Shown piece after piece: positions 28,528 through 38,446 of a DNA stretch of 64,000 nucleotides. The DNA comes from Symbiodinium natans. Taxonomy: Eukaryota > Sar > Dinophyceae > Suessiales > Symbiodiniaceae. The notes under the pieces are model-generated. The model ran no database searches. It was not told the origin of the DNA and saw only the letters and a program-made list of their open reading frames with translations. The translations under genes and the position numbers were made by a program. The stretch covers positions 407,501-471,500 of the forward strand of contig CAJNDS010002342.1 in NCBI GenBank assembly GCA_905221605.1. The letters run 5' to 3'. How positions within the stretch are numbered: the first letter of the stretch is position 1; the number at the start of each line of letters is the position of its first letter.

Positions 28528-28571
28528 CCCTAAACCCTAAACCCTTAACCCTAAACCCTAAACCCTAAACC
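28528..28571 (-). repeat. C-rich telomeric array
   Basis: Six CCCTAAA units. Confidence 0.94.
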
Positions 28572-28654
28572 GGCGACTCAAAGTGGTTTTCGGAGTTTTG
28601 GGGGCCTAGAACATCCCCCGAACCACCCGCACACTGGGGCCTGTCGACCCAACA

Positions 28655-28803
28655 TTCCCAGAGGCTCCAAAACCCCTTATTTCAGGACTAGACCCTAAAT
28701 CATATTAGGGTTCCTATTCTAATTGAAGGGATATCAGAATTAAGGGATATCCCTCATAATTTATATCAGGGATATTCCTTGAGGGGTTTTGGAGCCCCTG
28801 GGT
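28655..28803. mobile_element. MITE-like element with inner tandem hairpins
   Basis: Outer inverted ends AGAGGCTCCAAAACCCCTTA and (reverse complement) CAGGGGCTCCAAAACCCCTC, 149 nt apart. Inside, AAGGGATATC and GGGATATCCCT form further palindromes. Confidence 0.75.
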
Positions 28804-28977
28804 TCCCCGAGCCTCTGCCAAGAGGAAGCAGCCCCGGGGGCCGCTGCGAGCTGCGGGGCTGCTTTGAAGGAAGCCCGGGGGGCCGCCAGGGCACTCTTAT
28901 TCTACATCCCCCTTGTGATTTTTTGTAATTTTTTGTTTGTATAAAAACCCAAGAGGAAATTAACAATAGTATTTTTA

Positions 28978-29214
28978 TTGAGGTTCTCAGGGGAGTATAG
29001 TATTAGGGCTTGGAGGATGGAGGATACTTTTGAGGGCTTGAAGGACTTCAAGCTTACTGCAACGTGTGGTGAACGGTTTTGGCTTGGGCAAGTCTTGATG
29101 CCCCAAGTTTCAGGGGGACGTGAGAGCTTCTGGGGCCTAGGGTTGGGGAGGTTAAAGTTTTATAGAGCTGAGGATGCTTTAGGGTTAGTACCCCAGCGGT
29201 GGGCTCAACTTTAA
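28978..29214 (+). CDS. Candidate ORF/exon, unknown protein (78 aa)
   Basis: Frame GEYSIRAWRMEDTFEGLKDF continues KLTATCGERFWLGQVLMPQV and ends RAEDALGLVPQRWAQL. Composition is plausible and a TAA follows. No strong splice edges; the initiator is not a standard ATG. Confidence 0.35.
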   Translation: MRFSGEYSIRAWRMEDTFEGLKDFKLTATCGERFWLGQVLMPQVSGGRESFWGLGLGRLKFYRAEDALGLVPQRWAQL

Positions 29215-30605
29215 GCCCTAGAAGCCCTTTTCCCAGGCCCAGGCAACATGGCTCAACAGGCCCAGGCAACATGGCTCAACAGGCCCAGCCTAAGCCCCTG
29301 AAGCAATCAAGCTCCCAACCTCTAGACCCCTAGTTTTAACCCAAAGTCCCATACGCCCCTCAGCCTAACCCCCCTAAACCCTAAGCCCTAATCCCTAAAC
29401 CCTGAACCCCTAAACTCCTAAACCCCTGAACCCCTGAACCCTAAAAATTTCAGACCGGAAGAGACCGCAGGCTCGGCGGGCAGCAGGAGCCCTGCGGCCT
29501 TTCGGCCTGCAAAACTGGGCTTCTAGGGTTTAGGGTTTAGGGTTTAGGGTTTAGGGGGGTTAGGCTGAGGGGTTTCTAGTAGGCTTTCTTAGGGGCTCCT
29601 AGTAGGCTTTCTCAGGGGCTTCTAGTAGGCTTTCCTGCGGTTTCTAGGGACTCAGGGATTCTAGGGATTCTAGGGCTTCAAGGAATTGGAGGGTTTCGAG
29701 GGGCTCTTGAGTTTCTGGGGGTTCTCATTTTGTTTCTAGAGTTTCTGGGGTTACTTGAAGTTCTAGAAATTCTTGGGTTTCTAGGTGCTTCAAGTTAGGT
29801 GTTCTAGCGCTTCTTGGCGCTTCTAGGGTTTCTAGATGTTTAGGATTTAGGGCTTAGGGTTTAGGGTTTAGGGTTTAGGGGCTTCCAGGATTTCCAGGGT
29901 TTCGGGAGCGCAGGTGCCGGGACGAGATATGAGTCTTCTGTCATCTCCAAGTCTTTGGCCCCTAAACCCTAGGTCTCACGCAGACCTCATGCTGGACTCC
30001 ACCATTTTGGTGAGGTCTCTATATTATGGTCCCCTTGTCAGGTACCCTAAATCAAAGAGACCAAAAGCGCATATTGTGATGTGGTTACCAAGGCCGTATA
30101 ACAGCAACCCTGAACCCTATAAACCCTCTAAACCCTCTAAATTTGAACACTATAGGCCCTATAGAGCTTATAAACCCTAAAAGCCCTATAAACCCAGATA
30201 TAAACCGTATAAACCCTATCAACCCTATAAACCTCATAACCCAAAAAACCTTTAAACAAAAAACTGTAAACCCTATAAACCCTTTAAACCCTATAAACCC
30301 TATGAACCCTAAACCACTAAAACAGGGGACCCCGAAGTTAGAGCAATTAAACCCTAAACCCTGAACCCCAAACCCTAAACCCGAAACCCTAAACCCTAAG
30401 TGCCCTCAACCGAGGTCATGCCAATGCCCGCCTGGCAAGCCTGGTTGCGGAAGCCCCAGGCCTCCGCCCACCTTGGGATTTAGGGTTTATATAGGGTTTA
30501 GGGTTTACGGTTTACGGTTTAGTGATTAGGGTTTAGGGCCTAGGGTCTAGGGTTTAGGGTTTAGGTTTGGGACTTAGGGCGTTAAGGGTTTCAAGGTTTA
30601 CCCAA

Positions 30606-30694
30606 ATGCTCCTATGTAGTTCCTTTTTGGGTTAGCTATAGGGGATTCTAGTACTATTGCCCCAAAAAGGTACTACCTAGGTTTAAGGCTTAGG
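30606..30694. mobile_element. MITE-like element, family D, copy 1
   Basis: CTCCTATGTAGTTCCTTTTT and CAAAAAGGTACTACCTAGG are inverted; centre TATAGGGGATTCTAGTAC is shared with 32914-33014. Confidence 0.7.
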
Positions 30695-30904
30695 GCTTAG
30701 GGTTCAGGGTTTAGGTTTGGGGGATAGAGGTTGTTTACGGGTTGAGGGGTTTTAAGGGGTTTTGTGACTTGGGCTTGGGGTTTCAAGGTTTAGGCGTTCA
30801 GGGCTTGAAGGCCTAGTTTGCCACCTTCCGCTTCAAAAGCTCCTTACAGCCGAAAGCCCTCCAAAACCGGAGCCTAAGCCTGAAACCTCCTCTGGGGGTT
30901 TGGG

Positions 30905-31203
30905 GTACAGGGTTTCAAGGTTTAAGGGTTTGAGGGCTTGAGGGTTTGAGGGTTTGAGGGTTTGAGGGTTTGAGGGTTTAAGGGTTTAAGGATTTACGGG
31001 TTTAAGGGTTTAAGGATTTACGGGTTTAAGGGTTTAAGGGCTTAAGGGTTTAAGGGTTTAAGCGTTTAAGGGTTTAAGTGTTTAAGTGTTTAAGGGTTTA
31101 AGGGTTTAAGGGTTTAAGGGTTTAAGGGTTTAAGGGTTTAAGGGTTTAAGGGTTTCAGGGTTTGAGGGTTTGAGGGTTTGAGGGTTTAAGGGTTTAACGG
31201 TTT
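30905..31203 (+). repeat. G-rich octamer array TTTAAGGG / TTTGAGGG
   Basis: About 35 tandem octamers, first TTTGAGGG, then TTTAAGGG with scattered substitutions, then TTTGAGGG again. Nearly all units keep the extra base. Confidence 0.96.
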
Positions 31204-31229
31204 TGGGTCCCTCGTTGCTGGGGTTGTAG

Positions 31230-31323
31230 GTTCGGCTTGACATCTATGGATTCTGCGTTTTGGGACTCCCAGCCCGGCTTTGAATTGCAGAAGACTTTTA
31301 AGAACGATGACTCCGAAGGGGAG
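31230..31323 (+). CDS. Candidate exon, unknown protein
   Basis: After GGGTTGTAG the frame reads GLTSMDSAFWDSQPGFELQK then TFKNDDSEGE. GAG is followed by GCTTAGGGTTTAGGG: a GC donor fused to a G-rich array, with the in-frame TAG within it. An ATG at 31246 could alternatively be a start codon. Confidence 0.55.
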
Positions 31324-31324
31324 G

Positions 31325-31382
31325 CTTAGGGTTTAGGGTTTAGGGTTTAGGGTTTAGGGTTTAGGGTTTAGGGTTTAGGTTA
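31325..31382 (+). repeat. G-rich telomeric array, possible intron body
   Basis: Eight TTTAGGG units between exons 31230-31323 and 31404-31468; the spacer is 80 nt in total and ends AACCTTTAG. Confidence 0.95.
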
Positions 31383-31403
31383 GCCGGCAGTCCAAACCTT
31401 TAG

Positions 31404-31468
31404 GGTCCGACGCTCCTTGCGCCATGCAAGCGCAGCGTCAGGCTTCAAGGTTCAGCCGCCTGGCCCCG
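31404..31468 (+). CDS. Candidate exon, unknown protein
   Basis: Begins after CCAAACCTTTAG and ends GGCCCCG followed by GTAGGTGCC, both good edges. In phase with 31323 it reads GPTLLAPCKRSVRLQGSAAW; the other frames are open too, so phase is not proven. Confidence 0.45.
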
Positions 31469-31518
31469 GTAGGTGCCTGTAAACCCTACAGCGCTCCAAA
31501 GCCCCTGCAGTCCGAATA

Positions 31519-31640
31519 TGAACCCTAAACCCTAAACCCTAAACCCTAAACCCTAAACCCTAAACCCTAAACCCTAAACCCTAAACCCTAAACCCTAAAC
31601 CCTAAACCCTAAACCCTAAACCCTAAACCCTAAACCCTAA
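31519..31640 (-). repeat. C-rich telomeric array, near perfect
   Basis: Seventeen consecutive CCCTAAA units. Confidence 0.97.
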
Positions 31641-31746
31641 CCTTCATCTCAACAAGACGAATGGATAGCACCGTGAGTACTCACATAAGAACAACAGCCG
31701 CAACAAGCATCCCCCCTCAAGGAACGACACTAGTAAGTCACTAGTA

Positions 31747-31806
31747 AGTGGCAAGCTGCAGGAGCGGCACTGGCAGCGCCCGTGCCTGAATCAGTGCAGC
31801 ATGTGC
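31747..31806 (+). CDS. Candidate exon fragment, unknown protein
   Basis: Frame SGKLQERHWQRPCLNQCSMC with a Cys-rich end. Preceded by three direct copies of CTAGTAAGT; edges not well defined. Confidence 0.35.
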
Positions 31807-32073
31807 GGTTTGACCCTTGCCCTGCGTTTGCGTTTTAGGTTTTTGGATCTTGCAAGGTACTTTTGTGTGGATGTCGTTTATGTTTTCGGTGCCCAACCCA
31901 CAAAGTCATTCTAAATATATCTGCGGAGCAGTCGATGTGCTAAGGAGTAAGCTTGATGTGCTTTCTGGATCCCGAGGAACTCCCCATGTTGGACCCTAGT
32001 CCCCTACATGACTACACCTCAAACATCATGCAAAAATCCCCAAATCCTGATGTCTGACTCTTGATTTTGCACT

Positions 32074-32142
32074 ATGCGATTGAGGCTCGGCAACGTGTTC
32101 CGGCGGCTGGCAGGGTCTCGGCCGGGGACCCAGCGGAGCTGC
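32074..32142 (+). CDS. Candidate first exon with targeting-like N-terminus
   Basis: ATG-initiated, 23 codons, phase 0, ending exactly at GAGCTGC followed by GTAAGTGC, the best consensus donor in the window. Peptide MRLRLGNVFRRLAGSRPGTQ is Arg-rich with no acidic residue, as in mitochondrial or plastid presequences. Upstream sequence is AT-richer and lacks an open extension. Confidence 0.5.
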
Positions 32143-32230
32143 GTAAGTGCATTCTAAGTTCTAAAAGCAAATTGAGGCTTAGGGACCTAACGAATCCAAT
32201 GTTCAGAGTGCAGCAGGTAAATTACCTGTC

Positions 32231-32545
32231 ATGCAATCTCGGATGAGGCAATCTACAACGGGCAAGATAGTTTCTGAAGGAGATCCGCTATTCGTCGGTA
32301 TCCGCAACTGCAACCCAAACAGCACCAGGACAACGGTGAACAGTGCTGCGGTTATAGTGTTGGTTACATCTTCTTCATTACTGAATACTTATCACGCTGC
32401 TCTTCAGGATGCCATTGCAAAGAGTCATCATCTTCCTAGCAAAGTCGAAAGCAGCCATGTAGCTTCTCGAGAGCAAGGTGACGCTACAAGCCTGGCTGGA
32501 TGCAAGCAGAGCTGCCAGGCTGGGTCAACAGGGTTTAGGGTTTAG
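32231..32545 (+). CDS. Candidate exon region, unknown protein
   Basis: Frame IRNCNPNSTRTTVNSAAVIV continues LVTSSSLLNTYHAALQDAIA and KSHHLPSKVESSHVASREQG, running into a G-rich array. It may belong with the first exon at 32074, but the splice join is not resolved. Confidence 0.4.
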   Translation: MQSRMRQSTTGKIVSEGDPLFVGIRNCNPNSTRTTVNSAAVIVLVTSSSLLNTYHAALQDAIAKSHHLPSKVESSHVASREQGDATSLAGCKQSCQAGSTGFRV

Positions 32546-32583
32546 GGTTTAGGGTTTAGGGTTTAGGGTTTAGGGTTTAGGGT
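32530..32583 (+). repeat. G-rich telomeric array
   Basis: Eight perfect TTTAGGG units. Confidence 0.96.
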
Positions 32584-32913
32584 CAACTTTTGGAACGATT
32601 GAGCCCCAGGTTGATTCAGTCGAAAACTGAGTGTTCGAGGGTTGCCGGGTTGCCCGGTGAGCCCTAAACCTGAAAACCCTAAACCCTAAACCCTGAACCC
32701 TATAACCATCCCTACACTCTTTAGTACCAAAAGGATCTGACATGTAGGCTGTGGCACTTCAGGGGTTGCGGGCTGGGTGTAGATCCCCGTGCTGAGGACC
32801 CAGAGTATAGGCCCTTACTCACCTTTTTCAGGTTTAGGTTCCCTTATACGCCCGTTCAGGCTGGTTCGAACTAAAGCGGCACCCTTTCCATTCCTGTGTT
32901 GCTCTTTGGGGCT

Positions 32914-33014
32914 ACCCAAAGGCTCCAATGTAGTTCCTTGTTGGGTTGGTTATAGGGGGTTCTAGTACACTACCCCAAAAAAAACAGGTACTAACATAGG
33001 AGCCTTTGGGTAGC
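32914..33014. mobile_element. MITE-like element, family D (best copy)
   Basis: GGGGCTACCCAAAGGCTCCA at the left and AGGAGCCTTTGGGTAGCT at the right form about 18-nt inverted ends. Centre GGTTATAGGGGGTTCTAGTA matches 30606-30694. Confidence 0.8.
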
Positions 33015-33279
33015 TCAGCCACTAAGACAGGAGCTCGGGTCTTGCGACACCATCCTTTTCTCGCTGGGGGCCCTGACAGTCGAGCCCCGCCGGTAGGGTT
33101 GGCTTGGGGTGTAGGGTTTAGGGTTTTGGGTTTAGGGTTTAGGGTTTAGGGTTTAGGGGAAGTTTGCTTAGACCGAATTCCCATGCCTCAGGATGTCAGA
33201 GTAGGCCTTGAACCAGGCAGCATTTGTGGTACCCAGTTTCCCATCTCGACATAGACTTTGTTGGGCACAATGATATGTA

Positions 33280-33515
33280 GATGTGTGTATATGTATATAT
33301 ATGTATATAAATACAGTTTTTTTGACATTTATTTATAGTATGTGCTTGTCAGGCATTGGCCTATTTTGTATCGACATTTTTGCATATGTACATATACACA
33401 TACATACAGATGTATATATATATATAAATCACATACATAATTACAGATGTTTGTATATATGTATATACATACACACATATATGTATACATATATATATAT
33501 ATATATATGTGAAGC
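33280..33515. repeat. ATGT/ATAC microsatellite complex
   Basis: Long ATGTATATAT-type sequence. Overlapping ORFs translating to YIYIYI are repeat artefacts. The rest of 33515-34000 is T/G-rich and holds no supported exon. Confidence 0.9.
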
Positions 33516-34109
33516 CCCCCCCCCACCCCCACTCATGTATCCGCGTTTCGTGTGTTTAGAGCTACAGTGACAAGGAGATTGATACCAAACATTAGGAAGA
33601 CCAAAGACGACGAAGGAGACAGGAGTTGCTAACGGGTGCACTGATGTTGCGGGCAGGCAGATGTGCAAAAAGTTCATTTGTTTGTCAATTTTTGTTCGCA
33701 GCAACGTGTGGCGAGGCTTGGAGCTCAGTTCTATTCATTCAACTACTTCTACTATAGTTGCCGACAAGTTAGTGTTAGGCGCCATGAAACCGCAAGGCTG
33801 TCCTTCATTCTCTTCCAATCGCCCCGGCCTCTCTGTTGTTTGTGTTGTTTGTTGGTTTTGGTCTTGTGTTTTTGTCTACAATTTCGTTGTTGGTTTTTGT
33901 TTCTGCAGTTTCTTTGGTTTAGTGTGGTTTTGCTTTGTTTGATTTCTGTTTAAGGGAATGTCTTCCATTTTGTTGTGTGTTGCGTTTTTTTGTTGGTCAG
34001 TTTTTCTTTAGTTGTTGGTTCCGGCTTTGAGGGCATTATGTCCGCAACTTGATTTTTCCCCCACCCTCGGCGTTGTTTTTGTTAGACTGTACGGCAACCA
34101 TTCTCTTCG

Positions 34110-34345
34110 CATCCTCGCCCAGTCTCCCGTCCTGGTCCCTGGCGTGCCCACCCCGGAGAAGCCCACGTGCCCATGCCCAGAGAAGTCCGCAGAGAGTCCT
34201 GGCCGAGTATCCCTGGAGTGCACACTTCAGAGAAGCCCGCACAGAGTCCCGAGGTTTAGGGTTTAGCGTTTAGGGTTTAGGGTTTAGGGTTTAGCGTATC
34301 CTTGGAACGTCCACCTGCACAGAATTCCAGCCCCGCGACAGGAGC
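34110..34345 (+). repeat. Imperfect 50-nt tandem repeat interrupted by a telomeric block
   Basis: Unit landmarks TCCCTGGCGTGCCCACC, AGAAGTCCGCAGAGAGTCC, TATCCCTGGAGTGCACAC, AGAAGCCCGCACAGAGTCC and TATCCTTGGAACGTCCACC recur at about 50 nt. The + frame gives PEKPTCPCPEKSAESPGR. The block 34254-34296 interrupts one unit. Confidence 0.7.
34254..34296 (+). repeat. Telomeric block inserted inside a repeat unit
   Basis: GTTTAGGG...TTTAGCG lies between CCCGAG and TATCCTTGG; the neighbouring unit has CCGAG joined directly to TATCCCTGG. Confidence 0.75.
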
Positions 34346-34469
34346 CTGTGGCGAAGTTCCTGTCCGAGAACGGCAGGATGGCTCCCACATGGGTTAGCGT
34401 GCGTGTGGATGATCGGAGTAAACAATTTCGCTTTTGGTTTTGATCGCTCCCTCGCTCACTCATGTACTC

Positions 34470-34530
34470 ATTCACTCACTCGTTCACTCACTCGTTCATT
34501 TATTCATTCATTCATGCATGCATTCATTCA
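34470..34530. repeat. CATT/CACT tetranucleotide microsatellite
   Basis: CATTCACTCACTCGTTCACT followed by CATTCATTCATGCATG. Confidence 0.9.
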
Positions 34531-35255
34531 TGCATATCAACCGGTAGACTGGTAGACCAATGCTAAGGCCTAGGCCCCGAAGCCCTGAGCCCTGCATCGG
34601 CTCAAGGTTGTGGGGGTTTAGGGTTTAGGGTTTGGAGCAGATTTCGGGTTTTGGGATCATGTTTGTGCTACCCCAACATCCTCCAAGACCTTGTCAAGCT
34701 TACTATGCAAAACCAAGACTGCTGCCATACTCCCCCTAGAGCTGTGATGACCCTAAGCCCTAATCCGTACCCCCCCAAACCCATTTCATTGTACGTTCTG
34801 TTCTCCAAGGTCAGCCATAGGTCTTTGCGCCCTACAGCGCTGTGGGGAGCCAGGCAAAGAAGTATCCGAAGGCAGGAATGCAGGGTTTAGGTCTTGGTTC
34901 CTTGCTGGGAGGTTGCGGTTGGGGATTTAGGCGACTTAGGTCAGTCAAGCGCATCCATATCTCCTGCTACACCCTTCGGGTCGTAGCCCCGCACCTTGCA
35001 TCGTATGTAGACTGTGGGTCTCCTGGGCTCCTGAGGTTCTCGCGCGACAGCTCGCTACAGCTAGCTTATGCAAATGTTTGGACAAGTGTGGGCTGTCAGG
35101 GTACCAGCAGCCTTAGTTGGCACGAGTTTTCAGGCTTGGGTCGTGGGAGGGGGAGAGGGTGCACTTGCACTGGAATACCCTCTCCTATACTGCAGCGGGC
35201 TTCCTGCTCGTGCGCCTCATGCCTGCCTCTTTCTGCCGCCCGCGCGGCTTCCTCT

Positions 35256-35340
35256 GTCCCGCTTGCCCTCTGACTTGGAGGCCTTCCCGGATTTCTCCGA
35301 GCGCTGGCCTTCCTACTCAGCCTTCCCCAGCAAGATGTCG
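35256..35340 (+). CDS. Candidate exon, unknown protein
   Basis: Frame SDLEAFPDFSERWPSYSAFP then SKMSSCWPLL, followed by a GT microsatellite (TGTGTGTGTG, 35360-35378). Acidic-aromatic composition. Other frames are open from 35117 onward, so limits are uncertain. Confidence 0.4.
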
Positions 35341-35497
35341 TCCTGCTGGCCACTTCTGTGCGTGTGTGTGTGTGTGTGCGCGCGCTTCTTCCCATGCTAT
35401 AGCCTTCATTTGGGCGCCGTGCCATATCCTCACCTTTTGAGACGGACGAGGTGATCACAACAACTTCGGTGAATGATGCTGTTTTGTGTGATGTCCT

Positions 35498-35571
35498 ATG
35501 AAAACCTCCAATATCCGTGAACTGTCAAAGCGTCTCCGGAAGCCCTCCGCGCGATGCGACATCTCCGGCAT
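35498..35571 (+). CDS. Candidate exon, basic peptide
   Basis: Frame NIRELSKRLRKPSARCDISG, ending GGCATGG followed by GTTTCC. First of four closely spaced exon-like segments up to 35990. Confidence 0.4.
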
Positions 35572-35648
35572 GGGTTTCCGTGATGCCCGTTCATTTTGTC
35601 AGCTTGGTGTCTGGAGGTTAGTCTGTTGGAGGCTCCCTTTTGGGGAAT

Positions 35649-35759
35649 CCGTGCGCAAGCACGGTGGTGCCAAGGGGGTTCCCCGACTTCATGGACTTTC
35701 TCATGTCCAAGAGCGTACAGTACCAGCAGGGCCCGTTTGTTGGGCTACTGGCCTTCTGA
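35649..35759 (+). CDS. Candidate exon, unknown protein
   Basis: Frame ASTVVPRGFPDFMDFLMSKS continues VQYQQGPFVGLLAF to TGA. Aromatic-rich and convincing; GAGC followed by GTACAG is a possible earlier donor. Confidence 0.5.
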   Translation, partial: PCASTVVPRGFPDFMDFLMSKSVQYQQGPFVGLLAF

Positions 35760-35777
35760 GCCCCTTTGTTCCCACAG

Positions 35778-35878
35778 GGAGCGATGCTGTGTGCATCCCA
35801 ACAGCCAACCGCCTGATCAGCGAAGAGACTGCTGGCTCACAGAGACTGGACCTGTTGCACAACAGCTTCGTGCCATAG
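35778..35878 (+). CDS. Candidate exon after a strong acceptor
   Basis: CCCTTTGTTCCCACAG acceptor ends at 35777. Frame SDAVCIPTANRLISEETAGS continues QRLDLLHNSFVP to TAG. Confidence 0.55.
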
Positions 35879-35896
35879 AATGTAATGAGTGATTGC

Positions 35897-35990
35897 CCAC
35901 GCCAGGCAGATCAAGCAGGCCAAAGTGAATGAGAGGTTCCTGCAGCACGGTTACGAACACATGTACGGACACACCGCTTGCAAACGTTCG
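35897..35990 (+). CDS. Candidate exon, His-containing helix
   Basis: Frame HARQIKQAKVNERFLQHGYE then HMYGHTACKR. Strong helical composition. Follows 35778-35878 closely, so this cluster is probably one gene region. Confidence 0.5.
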
Positions 35991-37185
35991 TGGTGTGCAG
36001 CTTCCAGAACTTGCAGCCCGAGCCCTACATACGCCCTTCGTGCAAAGACTACGTATGCAAAAGCTCGCAGCTTTTCCGTAATCCACAAGACTAAGCCGAC
36101 AATGCCACATGCAAAAACCTCTCGGTCCCAAGGGACGCCCACAGACATCCTGTAGGCCACACGGCTGAGCTACAAAGTACCTGGCCGCAAATCATACATT
36201 AGAGCCTCCCTTACCTGCAACAACCAACGCCTAAAGCGACATAGGAGTAACTCGTCCGCATTCCTTTCTCATCCTCTTCTACGATGAAATCATGGCCCTC
36301 AACTCGAAACGCCAAACCCTACACCCCCGACCCCGAAACCCTAAACCCTAAGCCCTAAACCCTAAACCCTAAACCCTAAACCCTAAACCCTAAACCCTAA
36401 ACCCTACACCCTTTCCGTTTCTGTTTGGTGTGCAGGGTTGGAAACTCGAAGGTTGGGAAGCTTGGCGCAGGGTGGAAGTGCCGGCAGGCCGACGTGCGAT
36501 TTTCCATCGGCTTTCCGGTTCAGAGTATAAGGATCCTGAGTAGAAGGGTTTAGGGTTTAGGGTGTAGGGTTTAGGAGTTTATTGTTTAGGGTTTACTGTT
36601 TAGGGTTTAAAAGGGTTCAGAGATTAAGGGTCTTTTTTTAGGGTGTTTGCCAGTTTCGGATGGCAGTCGCAACATGAGCCATCACGATTCATTGGGTTTG
36701 TTTCGCGGGCAACATCAATTCTATTCTTACCTTTGCGACTTTGTGTGGTTGATTTGTTTGTTTAATATGTTTGGCTTAGGGTTGTTGATTTTGGAATTGA
36801 AGGCTTTGTAGGCTGAGCATTTTAGGCGTGATTAATCACGTCAGCGACGGCGAGAGTGCAAGATTTGGACTTCGTGATTATGGCAACAGCACGTTGCAGC
36901 GATAATTCACACCCTAAACCCTAAACCCTAAACCCTAAGCATGGTTCAAGCATCCTGTCAAGCAATGGGACTTGCCCCCCCCCCCCCCCGCTTCAAGAAA
37001 TCGACTTCCAGCCCTAAACCCTGAACCCTAAACCCTAAACACCCTAAAACCTAAACCCTAAACCCTGAACCCTGAACCCTGAACCCTAAACCAGGCAGAA
37101 AGTGTTTGGAAAGCGCCCGGCTGCAGGCGCGGAGTGGGTGCGAAGACACTCTGCAACCGTGTGGTGAACCATTCTTGGGAGCCCA

Positions 37186-37282
37186 GTGGTAGCCCTTACC
37201 CTTTTTTGGGGTTCTGGGTTCCCTCATAAGTAACCAACCAAAAAAAGAGTGCCCTTGTATAATATGTTTGCTTGCCAGCCTA
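37186..37282. mobile_element. MITE-like element, family B
   Basis: CCCAGTGGTAGCCCTTACCC, GGGTTCCCTCATAAGTAACC and AAAGAGTGCCCTTGTATAAT. Confidence 0.65.
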
Positions 37283-37542
37283 AGATGAAGAAGTTTTTTT
37301 TCTGCAAAAACCTGCCCAGAGGACGAGGATTCTGGGCCTTGCTTCCAAGCAGCCCATGAGCACCACGAGCCTGAACACAGACATCCTAAACCCTAAGCCC
37401 TAAGCCCTATACCTGAACCCTGAATTGCAATTGCGGTTTTGGGTTTTGTGGTGTCGATTTTCAGGTTCTAGCCGCAAACTCGATCCCCTTCCTGGACAGA
37501 GAAACAGCTTTTGAAAAGCTCCTTTTTGTGGGTGGGTAATTA

Positions 37543-37625
37543 GAATAGGGTTTCGGGGTTATTATAGTATAATGTTAAAGGGACCATAACGGAATACAAA
37601 TTTGTAATTATTCCGTCCCCTATAT
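37543..37625. mobile_element. MITE-like element, family H
   Basis: GGGGTTATTATAGTATAATG, AAGGGACCATAACGGAATAC and AATTATTCCGTCCCC. Shared with 42053 (inverted) and 58433. Confidence 0.5.
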
Positions 37626-37907
37626 TGGGTGGGTGGGGGGGTGTGGGGGGTGAGTAGAGAAGCATTTCGTATCCGACTAGCTTGCAGGGATTAGGGGAGG
37701 CAGGCAAGGCCTAAAACTCAAACGATCCGAAACAGTTTGTCGGATTTGCCCAGGAAATAGGGCGATTTGGGAAGGTCTCCCAGTTTTGAGGCTTTTGCTT
37801 TGGGAGGATCTCACCGTAACCCTGAAATGGCCAGTCCTTTATGTCAAACTACGGCCGCTTAGAAACGTTCCCACAGAGGGGCCCAGCTCTCCTTGAACTG
37901 ATGCCAG

Positions 37908-37999
37908 GAAGATGAGCTGATCGTCTTCCCCTCCATGTCAGCCGTCGTCCACCTGCCTCGCTTGAGGGCTTGCACCTTCGAAGCTTTGAAGTTTGGAGG
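37908..37999 (+). CDS. High-quality candidate exon, unknown protein
   Basis: Acceptor GAACTGATGCCAG ends at 37907. Frame EDELIVFPSMSAVVHLPRLR continues ACTFEALKFG, then GTGTGGAACCCTAAA begins. The frame continues in phase across the telomeric spacer into 38125-38209. Confidence 0.6.
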
Positions 38000-38124
38000 G
38001 TGTGGAACCCTAAACCCTAAACCCTAAACCCTAAACCCTAAACCCTAAACCCTAAACCCTAAACCCTAAACCCTAAACCCTAAACCCTAAACCCTAAACC
38101 CTAAACCCTAAACCCCAATCTCAG
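38000..38124 (+). other. Probable intron made of CCCTAAA repeats
   Basis: Begins GTGTGGAACCCTAAA, holds about 15 perfect CCCTAAA units, and ends CCCCAATCTCAG. Length 125 nt. The two flanking frames join without a stop. Confidence 0.5.
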
Positions 38125-38209
38125 GATTGCGTGGGCATCCCTAAAGCTCCCCCTTAAGCGCCCTAGCCATTTTTGCCCCTACAAGTTCTCTTCTCTTCTG
38201 TTACGATGA
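38125..38209 (+). CDS. Candidate last exon joined to 37908-37999
   Basis: In the phase set by the upstream exon it reads IAWASLKLPLKRPSHFCPYK then FSSLLLR to TGA: 27 codons open after the join. Confidence 0.45.
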
Positions 38210-38446
38210 GATCCCAGAAGCAGCTCAGTCTGAAGTGAAGGGTATCTCCATCTTGCTCCGACGCCTGCATCGCAGAATGGATTTCCGGAGTTGCACACGG
38301 AATGAGTCGTCTTATGAACCTCTCACTGTTCTGCGGCACTGCAGCGCAACTCGAATCGTCTTAGCTCCGTAAACCGGCTGCATCTAAGAAGTTATCTTGC
38401 CTTGCCGGTTTGAAAAATGAAGAGATTCGGGAGCATTGGAACGCAG

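Larger units (their letters stand above)
29240..31225. other. Repeat-dominated stretch without supported exon
   Basis: Holds a C-rich array (29380-29445), G-rich arrays (29524-29560, 29846-29880, 30480-30570), a TTTCTAGGG-type region with GGCTTTCTTAGGGGCTCCTAGTA repeats (29560-29640), and CCCTATAAA/CCCTAAA mixtures (30110-30400). I see no reliable reading frame. Confidence 0.6.
36160..37900. other. Repeat-rich stretch, no supported exon
   Basis: C-rich arrays at 36315-36410, 36909-36940 and 37013-37095; G-rich at 36546-36610; a C17 run at 36973; family-B and family-H elements at 37186 and 37543; T/G-rich unique DNA between. Confidence 0.6.

Noticed and set aside
30143-30364. ORF rich in INPINPINP
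   Set aside because: Translation of CCCTATAAA/CCCTAAA repeats.
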